From assembly GCF_014133895.1 (NCBI RefSeq), contig NC_050728.1, positions 310,001 to 374,000 of the forward strand: a stretch of 64,000 nt of DNA, read 5' to 3'. The DNA comes from Torulaspora globosa. Taxonomy: Eukaryota; Ascomycota; Saccharomycetes; Saccharomycetales; Saccharomycetaceae. The translations under genes and the position numbers were made by a program. Position 1 is the first letter of the stretch. Each line of letters begins with the position of its first letter. This document shows positions 26,003 through 36,400 of this stretch, one piece after another. Below the pieces are notes generated by a model. The model did not search any database, was not told the origin of the DNA, and was given only the letters and a program-made list of their open reading frames with translations.

Positions 26003-26818
26003 CTATAACATGAATTCTCCTATCCCAACACCCGTTGAGACCATTTCCCGAACGCCGCTTTTCCTTCTAATGGCATTCTTTAAGAGCTTACTCTTACCCT
26101 TTCCCCTGCGAATCTTGTTAACCTTGTGATTCGACCCCACCAGCAGGCTCCTTGAGCCGCTGCAACTCTCCTCCTGCGTCCTCAGCCTCAGGTTGCCCGT
26201 TGTGTCCCTGTAGCACAATAGCTTGATCTTGTAATTGTCATCCCATTGTGCGGCAGAAAGTGCCGAGCTTGCCGGTGCAGTAGCATCCTCCCTGATGTAC
26301 TCGTCTAATGATGTGATAGATTGGTCTTGCACAGAGGGAGACTCAACGGGTGGTTCCAAAGGCTGCGACGCAAAGATCGCCTCTTCACTGGTGGTACCAA
26401 CTTCCTTCCAGAAATCTTCGTTCGTTGTATTCCCAAGTAGATCTTTCAAAAACTGACCACACACGCTGCCCTTGCGAGATTCCACCGCGCCGTCATCGTA
26501 GTAAGCATTGCTTACGTGATGGAACCTCTTCGGATAAGTAGCCCCAAAGTACACTGGACTCAACAACTCGTGGTCGTACTCATCCTCGTCTTCCGCGTCG
26601 TCCACAGCGCTGCCCATGGGAGAAAACAACAGATCCGACTCCATTGTCGTGCTGGTTGAGCTTTCGTCATCGGAGCTCGCCGTAGAGTGCTGCGATGACT
26701 TAGCTAACGGGGTAATGTCCTCCTTTGTTATCACGCCGTTGACAAGCTGAAACTGCTTGCTTCCACTGCTGGAAGCACCCTTTCCACTCTTCTTATGAGG
26801 CTGTTTTTTAACGGCCAT
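26003..26818 (-). CDS. YGR079W-like protein of unknown function
   Basis: A 271-residue protein with a basic N-terminus (MAVKKQPHKKSGKGASSSGS) and a Ser/Asp/Glu-rich, probably disordered stretch (residues 45-85). A more ordered middle follows (YFGATYPKRFHHVSNAYYDDG, CGQFLKDLLGNTTNEDFWKEVG), with a Lys/Arg-rich segment near the C-terminus (KVNKIRRGKGKSKLLKNAIRRKSG) that could be a nuclear or nucleolar signal. I recognise no domain. The assignment rests on position and strand: it sits directly beside TWF1 as YGR079W does beside YGR080W. Codon use looks coding and the ATG at 26818 is well placed. Function is unknown; no catalytic motif is visible. Confidence 0.65.
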   Translation of the reverse strand: MAVKKQPHKKSGKGASSSGSKQFQLVNGVITKEDITPLAKSSQHSTASSDDESSTSTTMESDLLFSPMGSAVDDAEDEDEYDHELLSPVYFGATYPKRFHHVSNAYYDDGAVESRKGSVCGQFLKDLLGNTTNEDFWKEVGTTSEEAIFASQPLEPPVESPSVQDQSITSLDEYIREDATAPASSALSAAQWDDNYKIKLLCYRDTTGNLRLRTQEESCSGSRSLLVGSNHKVNKIRRGKGKSKLLKNAIRRKSGVREMVSTGVGIGEFML

Positions 26819-26983
26819 TTGGTTCCAAATTGTACCAATTCACCAAAGCAAAGCCCCTGGCAAACGAAAACCAGCTTTTGACTACTGCAAGCCTCCCAAC
26901 AAGACCCTCTAGCAACATCTGCCAAACTAGGCTGTCTCTATATAGTTGACCACCATGCTTAGCAGCTTTCCAATGAGGGAGGC

Positions 26984-27000
26984 AAAAAAAAAAAAAAAAA
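26984..27000 (+). promoter_or_regulatory. Poly(dA:dT) tract, A17
   Basis: Seventeen consecutive A, 166 bases upstream of the YGR079W-like gene. Such tracts exclude nucleosomes from yeast promoters. Confidence 0.7.
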
Positions 27001-27131
27001 GCGATGAGCTTGGAAAAGAAACGTTCGTAAAACTTCCCTTTTGGGAAAGCCCATCGATCGTCTCAAAAGAAAAGGCTTAAAGCGTCGCGGCTTGGAGTCG
27101 AACGGAGAAATAGGATGTATGGATGTTCAAT

Positions 27132-27139
27132 TTACCCGG
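27132..27139 (+). promoter_or_regulatory. Reb1-type site in the 26.8-28.0 kb spacer
   Basis: TTACCCGG, 41 bases before a TATATAAG sequence and about 150 bases before the ATG of the 78-codon frame. Confidence 0.6.
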
Positions 27140-27290
27140 CCGAACGTCGGTGAAAAATTTCTTGCCCAGGAATGAAAAGTATATAAGTACCTACCTTCGA
27201 TGAGTTGGTACAGATTAGCAAATTGTTTCCCTAACTTCTTTTCATCTAGCCGAGAGCCAGAGCTCTCGCAACTCGTATAACCAGTTGGTT

Positions 27291-27527
27291 ATGCCAGGGA
27301 AGATACGTTCTCTCTTTTGTTCATTTTCGTTGCATTCTCCCTCTTTGCCAGTGATTATACATTCACCAATATACCAATTGTTCCGACTGAATAGTGTAGA
27401 CTGCATGTCGACAACCTTTTATATCGTTAAGTTTCAGCCTTGTATGAGGCAGCAGCCCGGAGAAAAAATGAAACATGAAACTCAAGAGAGAACCAGTCTT
27501 CCGTGGTATGAAGAGTGGCGATGTTAA
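27291..27527 (+). CDS. Possible small orphan ORF, 78 codons
   Basis: Begins MPGKIRSLFCSFSLHSPSL and ends EERTS-like/LPWYEEWRC. I recognise no family. In its favour are a Reb1-type site, a TATATAAG 104 bases upstream and a pyrimidine-rich putative start region. Against it are length, unremarkable codon use and the absence of a known gene at this position in yeast. It could equally be a non-coding transcript. Confidence 0.25.
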   Translation: MPGKIRSLFCSFSLHSPSLPVIIHSPIYQLFRLNSVDCMSTTFYIVKFQPCMRQQPGEKMKHETQERTSLPWYEEWRC

Positions 27528-27938
27528 CCTTCTATGATGACTATTTGTCGACCGGGCGGACATACTAAGTATCGAAGGCGGGGTGGTCCTTGCACACTGT
27601 CTTTCTGTGTACAAATTTTAAGGGAGACAGGAAGGACAATATCGCTTTGCCTTCGAGAAGTGATGATTGGTCACAAGATAGCTGACGTCTTTGTTAACAG
27701 AGCCTTTTCTTCGCAGAGGCGGAATAAAAGTGCGGTGCCATCAGTCGATGGAACTGCTTTTCTTGATCGCAAGGACCTTTCAATGATGAGTACCATTCAC
27801 ACTGTGTGAGGCTTGTTTCATTACTTGTTAATGATCACACAAACCCAAAAACTGATTTAATGACTCTGAGAACCTGTAGATTTATTATTTAATGTCTCGA
27901 TTTTGTGACGCCCGCCAGGTAAGTCTCTAGTAGTGTCG

Positions 27939-27946
27939 TTACCCGG
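27939..27946 (+). promoter_or_regulatory. Reb1-type site in the NVJ2 promoter
   Basis: TTACCCGG, 106 bases before the NVJ2 ATG. Confidence 0.65.
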
Positions 27947-28051
27947 CCATGTAAACAAGGCTAAGTTAGAACTTACAGGTTTAGAGGCAGGGGACGTTGG
28001 TCATAGTTAGGAATATAGGTGGTCGTTGGCTCGATCGGAGCGGCTGGGTCT

Positions 28052-30319
28052 ATGAATACCTTCCAATGGTTCCTGTTGATCTATGTGATCGGCGGAGTTA
28101 CCTTCCTTCCGCTGGTTTTGTGCGTATTTTGGTTCTTTAAACAGAAGATGGATCAAATACATGAGAGAAATGAGGAAGGTTTCGATGGCGATTCGCTGGT
28201 CGCCGGTGGTGTAGATCGCAAGTTTACAGCCGGTCAAATCGAGGAGGAAAAAGGTGTTGAGGTCGTGAGACAGGGGTGGCTGACTGTGACGAGAAAATAC
28301 TACTATCATCACACTGAGTTATCTGCTCAGGACAGTGAAGAAGCCGGGAATATTCCCCAGCGATCGCAGATAAAAAGGAAACACAAGTTTTACGCAATCC
28401 TGAGGCACGGGAATTTGTTTCTTTATAGAGACAGCGCTCCGAAGAGTAACCTGGTCCATGCGATATCCCTGCAGGACAGTTTCGTAACGATTTGGCCTCG
28501 AAAAGCTGGGGAGGAGCTTCCTGAAAGCATTTTATTTACTAAGAAGACGTGCATATCGATCCTGCGTAAGGGGACCACTTCACTGGAAGGTGGGATGTTG
28601 AAATTCGATACTACACAAGCGGAAAACGAGGAGTCCCAGGCAACAAATCAATTCTTCCTTTATATTGACAATAGTATTGAGAAGGAGGACTGGTACTTTA
28701 GTTTGATCAGTGCTTCCAAAAGTGAAGCTCCTCGGTCTCAGCTTTCAGCAAACTTACTGGACCCGAATGTGAGCGCGAGGACTGCTCACTTGAGAACTGC
28801 AGATTCTTTGTTTCTAATTCAAACCATTAATTCGACAGAAAATCAGTTAACAACAAAATGGATAAATGCGCTGATCGGTAGGCTGTTTTTAGCCGTACAG
28901 GAATCAGATAGGTTGAAGGATTACCTTTACACGAGATTGTACCAAAAACTCGCCAAGATCAACAAGCCGGATTTCCTTAGTGATTTTGTTGTGGAGGAAG
29001 TAGACGTTGGAAGAAGTGCTCCCCTGATTACTGCTCCGAAGCTTCTGGATCTAACACCAGAAGGCCTCACCAAAATATCGATGAATTTCATGTACAAGGG
29101 AGACCTGTCAGTCATAGTCTCTACAAAGGCAACTATTAGCCTGGGCTCGCGTTTTAAACAGAGAGAGGTGCCGATTCAGCTGTCGATCAAGCTCAAAGAG
29201 CTGTCGGGACCGCTATTGATATTGTTGAAGCCACCCCCTTCTACTAGATTCTGGTACACATTTCAAACTGAGCCTATTCTATCACTTGAGATCGAACCTA
29301 TTGTCAGCTCTAGCAAACTGTCATATACGATGATAACTAATGCCATCAAGGGTAAGTTTGCTGAAGCCATTAGGGAATCACTAGTGCAGCCTTTCTGGGA
29401 TGATATAGTTTTCTATGACACTGAGAAAGAATTATATCGCGGCGGTATTTGGGAACAATATGATCGGTCTGATGGCACTGATCAGCACTGGGTGGACCAG
29501 ATGCCTTCTATCCCGAGCCAGGCAACTTTATCATCAAAGAAGAAGCAACCGCTAGATGAAAAGAATGAAATAGCTGCTGCCGAAGGACAGGGGTCTGCGG
29601 ATACCGTAAACTCAGACGATGAAGAAGCTGTGAACACATTGAGGACTCAAGACGATACTTTGAAGCGCCGAACATTTGCGAAAGTAGAGAGTCTAAGAAG
29701 AGCTTTGAAGAACAAAAGTAGAGAAACTTTCAGTGACGATAAATCTTCGGTAGAGTCTCTTGGAGGTTCACCTGTAGTATTGGGAGACAACACAGATTCA
29801 GAAGAATTAAGCTCATCCAACAAGCTTTTCAAAAGCTCCATCAAGAAATTCGGTAAATGGTACAAAGACACTGTCAACCTCGGCACTGAGGACATGATAG
29901 GCCAAGAGCTTTCTAGCGCAAATCCACCTAGTCCAGAAATGATTTCAAATAGAAGGAAGTCTTTACCTAGAAGGCAACCTCCTTCGACGATTCCATCCTC
30001 ATCGGTCTTTGACTCAGATTCTGTTTTATCCACGTCTAATGCCACTGAAATGTTCGCTAACAAGGATCAGAAAAGAGCAAGATCTTCTGCAGCATCGAGT
30101 GGGAAGAGTTTCAACTCCAATCTGATTTCAAACCTGAAACAAGTGCATAATCAGGCCTTCGTGAAAACCACTTCTGATGAAATAGCAGAGGAAATCTTCC
30201 ATGAAGACTTTGTGAGGAAAGTTTCTGCCAAAAGTATGACACTTTCTGGCCACGTAGACGGTGCTACGCATGAAAAAGAGAACAAACAAACCGTCGAAAG
30301 AAATGAAGATGCCACTTAA
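28052..30319 (+). CDS. NVJ2: Nvj2, SMP-domain lipid-transfer protein of ER contact sites
   Basis: ER membrane protein that transfers ceramide at ER-Golgi contacts under stress and otherwise sits at the nucleus-vacuole junction. The 755-residue protein has one N-terminal membrane anchor (about residues 4-28, FQWFLLIYVIGGVTFLPLVLC). A PH domain lies at about 75-230 (GWLTVTRKYYYHH, KHKFYAILRHGNLFLYRD, EKEDWYFSLISASK). The SMP lipid-binding domain spans about 253-460 (TTKWINALIGRLFLAVQES, PKLLDLTPEGLTKISMNFMYKGDLSVIV, ILLKPPPSTRFWYTF). A Ser-rich disordered tail completes it. I use the ATG at 28052 rather than the in-frame GTG at 28019, because it places the anchor at the extreme N-terminus. It converges with MEC1. 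Confidence 0.93.
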   Translation: MNTFQWFLLIYVIGGVTFLPLVLCVFWFFKQKMDQIHERNEEGFDGDSLVAGGVDRKFTAGQIEEEKGVEVVRQGWLTVTRKYYYHHTELSAQDSEEAGNIPQRSQIKRKHKFYAILRHGNLFLYRDSAPKSNLVHAISLQDSFVTIWPRKAGEELPESILFTKKTCISILRKGTTSLEGGMLKFDTTQAENEESQATNQFFLYIDNSIEKEDWYFSLISASKSEAPRSQLSANLLDPNVSARTAHLRTADSLFLIQTINSTENQLTTKWINALIGRLFLAVQESDRLKDYLYTRLYQKLAKINKPDFLSDFVVEEVDVGRSAPLITAPKLLDLTPEGLTKISMNFMYKGDLSVIVSTKATISLGSRFKQREVPIQLSIKLKELSGPLLILLKPPPSTRFWYTFQTEPILSLEIEPIVSSSKLSYTMITNAIKGKFAEAIRESLVQPFWDDIVFYDTEKELYRGGIWEQYDRSDGTDQHWVDQMPSIPSQATLSSKKKQPLDEKNEIAAAEGQGSADTVNSDDEEAVNTLRTQDDTLKRRTFAKVESLRRALKNKSRETFSDDKSSVESLGGSPVVLGDNTDSEELSSSNKLFKSSIKKFGKWYKDTVNLGTEDMIGQELSSANPPSPEMISNRRKSLPRRQPPSTIPSSSVFDSDSVLSTSNATEMFANKDQKRARSSAASSGKSFNSNLISNLKQVHNQAFVKTTSDEIAEEIFHEDFVRKVSAKSMTLSGHVDGATHEKENKQTVERNEDAT

Positions 30320-30431
30320 CAGCTGCCACTATTTCTTTATTCCTTTCGACACCGGCTTTAAATATTCACCATCACAACGCATTCATAATTCCTTAGTAGT
30401 GTATCGAATAAATTAATGGATACAGACTTAT

Positions 30432-33400
30432 TTACCAAAATGCAAGCCATCCTATGTACATCTTACTTAGGTTTTCGTCAGATGTAGATTCCTGTATAAG
30501 CGTCTCAACCTGTCCAGGAACACTCAATACAAGCCCATCGCGCGCATCGATGCCACGAATCTTGTTTCTCAGTATTTTTAAGGCTTTCTGGATAGTGCTA
30601 TCCATGTTCCTGTCATACATTATAGTTTCAATCACATTCACTAGCGACACCTCGTTATCCCTCATCAGCGAGACTGTCACTTCGCTAGATCTTTTGAAGG
30701 TTCCCTCGGTACCAACAATGCCAAGAGCGTCATGCAGATTTTGCGTCAAACGAAATGGTACAATCTCCGGAACTGGCAATCTTCTGCCTTTTTCGAACAA
30801 GCAATCAAAATCAACATGCAGTACCTTTCCGCTTTCAATATCCAAAAGAATGTTCTCGCAATGTCTATCACCAAGTCCAAGGATATGCCCTACCATCGCC
30901 ATGACAGCGTATGATCTTGCATAAGTGTTTCTAGCGTTGAACCAGACTATTGGATCGGGAAAAGTCTCCAAGAACCACTGATATAAGATAGGCGGAAATG
31001 TTTCAAGCTGCTGACGATAAAAGCTTAATTTTGAATTATCTGGGGAATTTTGCCACTTCTCATACAGATTTTTCAAACTGTATTTAACCTTAAGGCTTTC
31101 ATATTTCGTTACGAATATGGATCGTAAAGTTACAACGTTTGGGACTATTTCAAGAAGCCCACAATCTTCTCTCAAAGGCAAAACCGAGTATGTAGTAATG
31201 CCCAGATTCCTTTTCATGGATTCAACGTCCTTCTTAAGCAAAAAATCCATTGTTGTTGCAAATTGCATGTATTGATTATCCTGACGGACATCCTCTTTCT
31301 TGCACATAATACCATAGGCTTTTCCATCCGATCCAATTACATTAAGTTTCTTCGGTTTTTTCAAAGAAGAGAAAACCTTGTAAGTTGTGCCAAACTTTGC
31401 AATTGATATGACTTCACCAAACGGCGTGTACTTCTGGTTTGATTGTGATGAAAGTGGAGACACCATGTCCAAATTAACTTGCACAGGGACAGCCAGATTT
31501 GAAGGAGCCATTGACATATCAAACCTGAAATCCTTTTCCAATGATCTACCAGATCTGCTGATTGCACTTTTTACGTCTTTCAGGCAAACCTTGGTGAAAG
31601 CCTGAGTCAGATCGATGGCATTGCTTATCATCCCTTGAACGCAATTACTTGCTTTTGTGTAGCTGTCGATAATATAACGTCCACGACTCGCCCTTGCAGG
31701 GGACGTTGAGTTAAGCAGAGTTGCGATGTACCAAAGTATGTGTGAAGGGTATTCTGATGTCAGATTGAGCAAAATCTGCGAGATGAGTTCCTCAGTTGAT
31801 TGATGTATATGTAGCAACCTGGAAAGCAATTGCGTTAATACCGGATACCAAATAAAAGCAGGACTTTTCCTCAAAGATTCCTCTACGTGCCTACAAATGT
31901 CCTCTGTGGCCTGCTTTAGGGCCTCACGCCTGCTAGCAGATTTCTCCCTTACCGACTCAGCCGCAATATCAAGCCAAAAGGTAACCACTTTGGGCAACGT
32001 CTCTCGAATTTTGACAGTGTTCTTCTCGAACGCCAACAAAAAGTAAGATATCGACATATATTCTAGCTTTCCGTTGGTAATATACCCCTCGGCCTTTTTT
32101 TTTTCGAGCAGCCTGCTATAGTAAAGCCCGATGGAGTAGTAAGGTTTGTCCCACTTCGGATCTAGTTGGAAAATGTTCTGGTATTGCTCAATAATCTGTT
32201 CGGATGCGGAATTATTAGTGAGATCAAGCCATTCTGTATACTTCAGTAAAGCAGCAGCTTTATCCCGTGGCTTCATGAGCGGATCATTTTTATATCTCTC
32301 ATTTATTTCTTTAACAAGTTTTATTGCTCTATCGTTTTCACCCTGCTTTAATAAGATCTCGGCAAACTCTAGTTCAGCTTGAGGATGATTAAATGATAGA
32401 CAGTGCATCAACGAATCAGATGCTCTATCTAACCTGCCATTATCTTTGCATAACTTAGATATCTCAAAGAAGACGCCTTGGATATCTTTTTCAGCGTACG
32501 GTTTTTGAGCGAGAAGTTCGTATGACTTTCTTACAGACAACAGGTAATGATTCGATTCGAAATTTGGGCCAATCCTTGTCATACGGAAGTCAAGCGTCTC
32601 GGTATTGCTCTGAAACTGTGCACTGTCAGCACTCGATGACAAAAGAGTGATATCGTAGAGGCTATGAAGCCTCATAAGTAGTGTTTGTTTCTTGAGCAGT
32701 GTTGTGGCAACTGTGGATGCCATCAAGTGCGTTCCCATAATCTTCAAACACTTGTTCAAGTATTGCTCCACTCTATCTCTATTCCCAGCTCTGGCGTAGC
32801 CAAGGGCTCTGGCCATATTGTATTGGAAAAGAAGCTCTGGATCTTTTGCCTCTTGCAGACATTCCACGCGTTCAAGCCAGCTATCAAGTGATTTAGGATT
32901 CCCCTCCAGGTTGGCAGCTTCTACTCCCATTCTGTACCATAGGATACTTTCACCATCAAGCTGGCATACCCTGGGTGCTAAGGACTCCAGGCGAAAGAGA
33001 AGCTCTGAATACAACTGGTGATCATACATTGATGTTAGCATTTTGGTAGTGGCGAATGACCAGTCAGCGAAAGATCCAAGTGTATTATAGCAGTCCTGCG
33101 CTAGCTTCCAGCTTTCGGAGTATTGCAGCTCCTCAATTTTCGACCTCAAGTTGCCTTTACTGAACGCTTTTAAGAGACCATCGAGTGAATCTATGTCACC
33201 AATCTCCTCGTAAGTTCTCTGCAGTGGCAAAATTAAATTTTTATGCTCAACCTCTCCCAAGCCCCTGATGGACTCTTGCCTAAAGCTTTGTTCCAAGTAT
33301 AGCGCCGACCTTTCAAACGAATCGGTTTCCAATGACCTTTGGGCTAAGAGAGCAGGTGAAAAGGACCCGAGAAACTCGTCTATTCGTTTGAGCATGTCAT

Positions 33401-36400
33401 TCAGCTCCTTTTCCCTTATTATGTACGACCCTTTGGTATGATAATAGTCCTGTTTGAATTGAGTCATCCACTTTTTGCAGTATTCGAAGATACGGAATAT
33501 CGCCTGATAGCACATACGAAGAGAGTCGATTTGTAAGTGATTGAGTCCATCTAGATCACTTTCAAAGATACTTTTAAATTCTTCAATCATGTTTCTCATC
33601 AGTTTTGCTTTGGAGTTTGAGGAGTCGGCATTGATAATAATATCCATTGAGATATAAGGAAGGAGAAAATTCGATAGTGTCCCATCATCTTCTCTTATTA
33701 GAGACGAAAATACGTGTAAAGGATGGTTCTCTTCCGTACCTGTCTTCAGCAGATCTAAGCAAAAGCTTTTGATCCATATTATATATCCTTCCTTAAAGGT
33801 AAAAGACGGATAGCTTAGCGGTTCATATTCCTTCCATGATTGTGCTAAGTAAAGTGAAGAGAGAAGAGGGTATAATGTGGTCTTCGCTACACTGTCGAAT
33901 TTGTCCCAAAGTTTTGATTCATTCGGATAAAGGCCCTTTTGGTTCACATCCCAAGAAGCACTATTGAGTCCGCAATATTTGAGTGATTCTTGCATAACTA
34001 AAGCCACGAAAAGTTGTTTGTTGGGATTTTCACTTTGCCAGAAAGCGGGAACTAATATATCGTTCATTACCCATATTAAGAAGTTTCTTGTTTGAGCTTC
34101 ATCATTTAAATCATAGACCTCTCTGATCGCAGCAGTTTTTCGAAGAGCTTTTTGTCTTGTCGCATCAACTGCTCCGATAATACTGATACACTTAGCGCAT
34201 TTGATGCATATCAACTCATCGCTTTTGAATCTCTGTGAAGTATTGAGTAAAGATCCCAGTAGCAAGGAGATGTCAGAGACTTGTTCATTTCTTTGAAAGA
34301 AATCCGCTGAACGCTTGGCCTGCTTGCGTTTCAGGTAAACTTCCAGATCGTCAAGGCTCTGGTTGATAACATATTTATTAGTGCTTTGCAAATTATCAGC
34401 GAAAACAATGATCCAATCTGTGCTGCTGATAACGTGGCCCGCAGCTCGAGCAAAATTACCGTCTCGTGAGAGTATATCAATTTCCGACTTTTCAATTAGA
34501 GCCAAAGTCAGATATGGCTTTATTCTTAGCAAAAGATCTTTCTTTTCTTTGACAAGGAATGTCAGTATTTCGCTAATCAGCGGGCCTAGCCTAATGTTAA
34601 ACTGACCCCATTTTTGTAGGATGTAACATAGAAATCCATCGATGACGGCGGCTAGTTCCTCGTCGTTGAGATTAAAAATGAGTAACCTCCAGCACTTGAG
34701 CGCGCTAAAGCTGACCTCATCAATTTCAAGCGCCGTTTGTAAGCATATGCTAACCTGTGCCAGGGATGCAATGATAGATTTTTTGCAGGCCCGCCTGATT
34801 AGAAATGTTATACCATTCACCACACGGAGCTTTTCATAATATGTCGTTCTTCCCTCTGCATCATGAACATCACTGGAAAATACCTGAAAGATGCCCAGAA
34901 TATGTTCTTGTAGTCTTTCCTGGAAGCGAACTTCTTGTTCGTGAGTCCAATCAGAAATATTCTTATACCTTGAACCATGCCTCTTATCCTTCTCAAAATT
35001 TGTTACGAGATATCTCAAAGATACGAGCACCATGGCTTCATTGTCCGAAGGTTGAGATTCATCATCAGCATCATTCTTGTACAGTTTTAAAATCTCCGCC
35101 AAAGTTTTGTAGTCCGGCAAGTAAGCAATGACGTATCTCTTATCGAAGAAAGGAACTCTATTAGAAAAAAGAGATTCCATGGTATCCAGCGAAAGTAGCC
35201 CATGTTTTACAAGGGCAACAGCAAAAATTTGCCTACTGTTTTTCTCCAACAAAATCCTCTTGGCCTCGCCTATTTGAGCACTGTCGTCATCGCACATTAT
35301 CCGAGCTATTTCGCTGAATACATCGCTTTTGTATTGAGTGATAGCGTGTGGGATTATATACCTCTGATAGATGTCGAGGATGGTTTTGGCCGAGTATCCT
35401 AGCAACCAAATTAAGCGCTGAAATGATACTCTTTTTTCTAACAAATTCTTGCCAATACGTCGCAAAAGAATGGGCAATATAGGAGATAATAGTTGATATG
35501 AGGATTTTCGAAGTGTTCCTGCAGTATTCTTGATTTGAAACGCCATCATAATGTGCAGGGCATAATTTGTGGAATTGAAGATATCTATCAGTTTCAGTAG
35601 TAGAGTGTCAAAAACCTCACCAGTTGCGGTTAGAGCTAATTGTGCCCAGGACATGGCTGACGTCTCAACGGCATAGGAGAAATCATTTTCTTGTAAGAAA
35701 CGGATAAGCACTGCGGTGTGTTGGTCCTCAGAATTGTACAAGTTGGTGATGTTCCACAAGGGGATAAGTCTGGCTGCGAGAATTCGTAAATACCGGCTAG
35801 GACTGCGAAAACATCTCTGTACAAAAGCAAACGGTCTATTGATATATGCCGAATGGCTTACATCGAGGGTAAGTTTCGGTGGTTGATGGTGGGTGAAAAT
35901 TCTTTGCAGAGCTAGTAATATTGCAGCCAGTAAAGGCTCTGGAAATTCATCAAGCTTGTCACTTGACAGAACATAAGCGTCAAGCAGCCGAAACGGAGCA
36001 CTTTTTTGGGCTGTTGGTCTATCAGGATCCACAAAATGATACAAGGTTTCGGAGCGAATGCTATCACAGATGTTGCAGGCATTAAAGGCCCGCAGATCGT
36101 ATTCAGCGCCATTTTTTTGAGACTCTAAGCACGCTAGATGACCAAGAATTCGACTAACACCAAAAAAAGCATTTATATCTTTCGATGAACCTTGTTCCTT
36201 CAAAAGCCTTGTTAACATAGCCATAGCTTGGTCCGGGGTATTGCGATAGAGAGCTGCCGCTTGTTTACCAATTCTGGCGATCTCCGAGTTAGAGTTTAGT
36301 TCACTTCCTGAGGAGCGAAATTTCTTTAAGATTGCCTGGCATAGCGCATCTAACTGTTGGCTCGGAGGTTCAGATGGTATAAGAACAGTCCTAAGCATAT

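Larger units (their letters stand above)
26819..28051. other. 1.2-kb divergent spacer at the YGR/YBR track junction
   Basis: Long for this genome. It contains an A17 tract (26984-27000), Reb1-type sites at 27132-27139 and 27939-27946, and a TATA-like TATATAAG at 27180-27187 followed by a pyrimidine-rich start region and a 78-codon ATG frame at 27291. The right part is the NVJ2 promoter. No tRNA was found. Confidence 0.5.

Noticed and set aside
27534..27540. C-box-like ATGATGA (also 27783-27789), possible C/D snoRNA
   Set aside because: No D box at suitable distance with a terminal stem; CTGA sequences near 27851 and 27866 lack flanking pairing.
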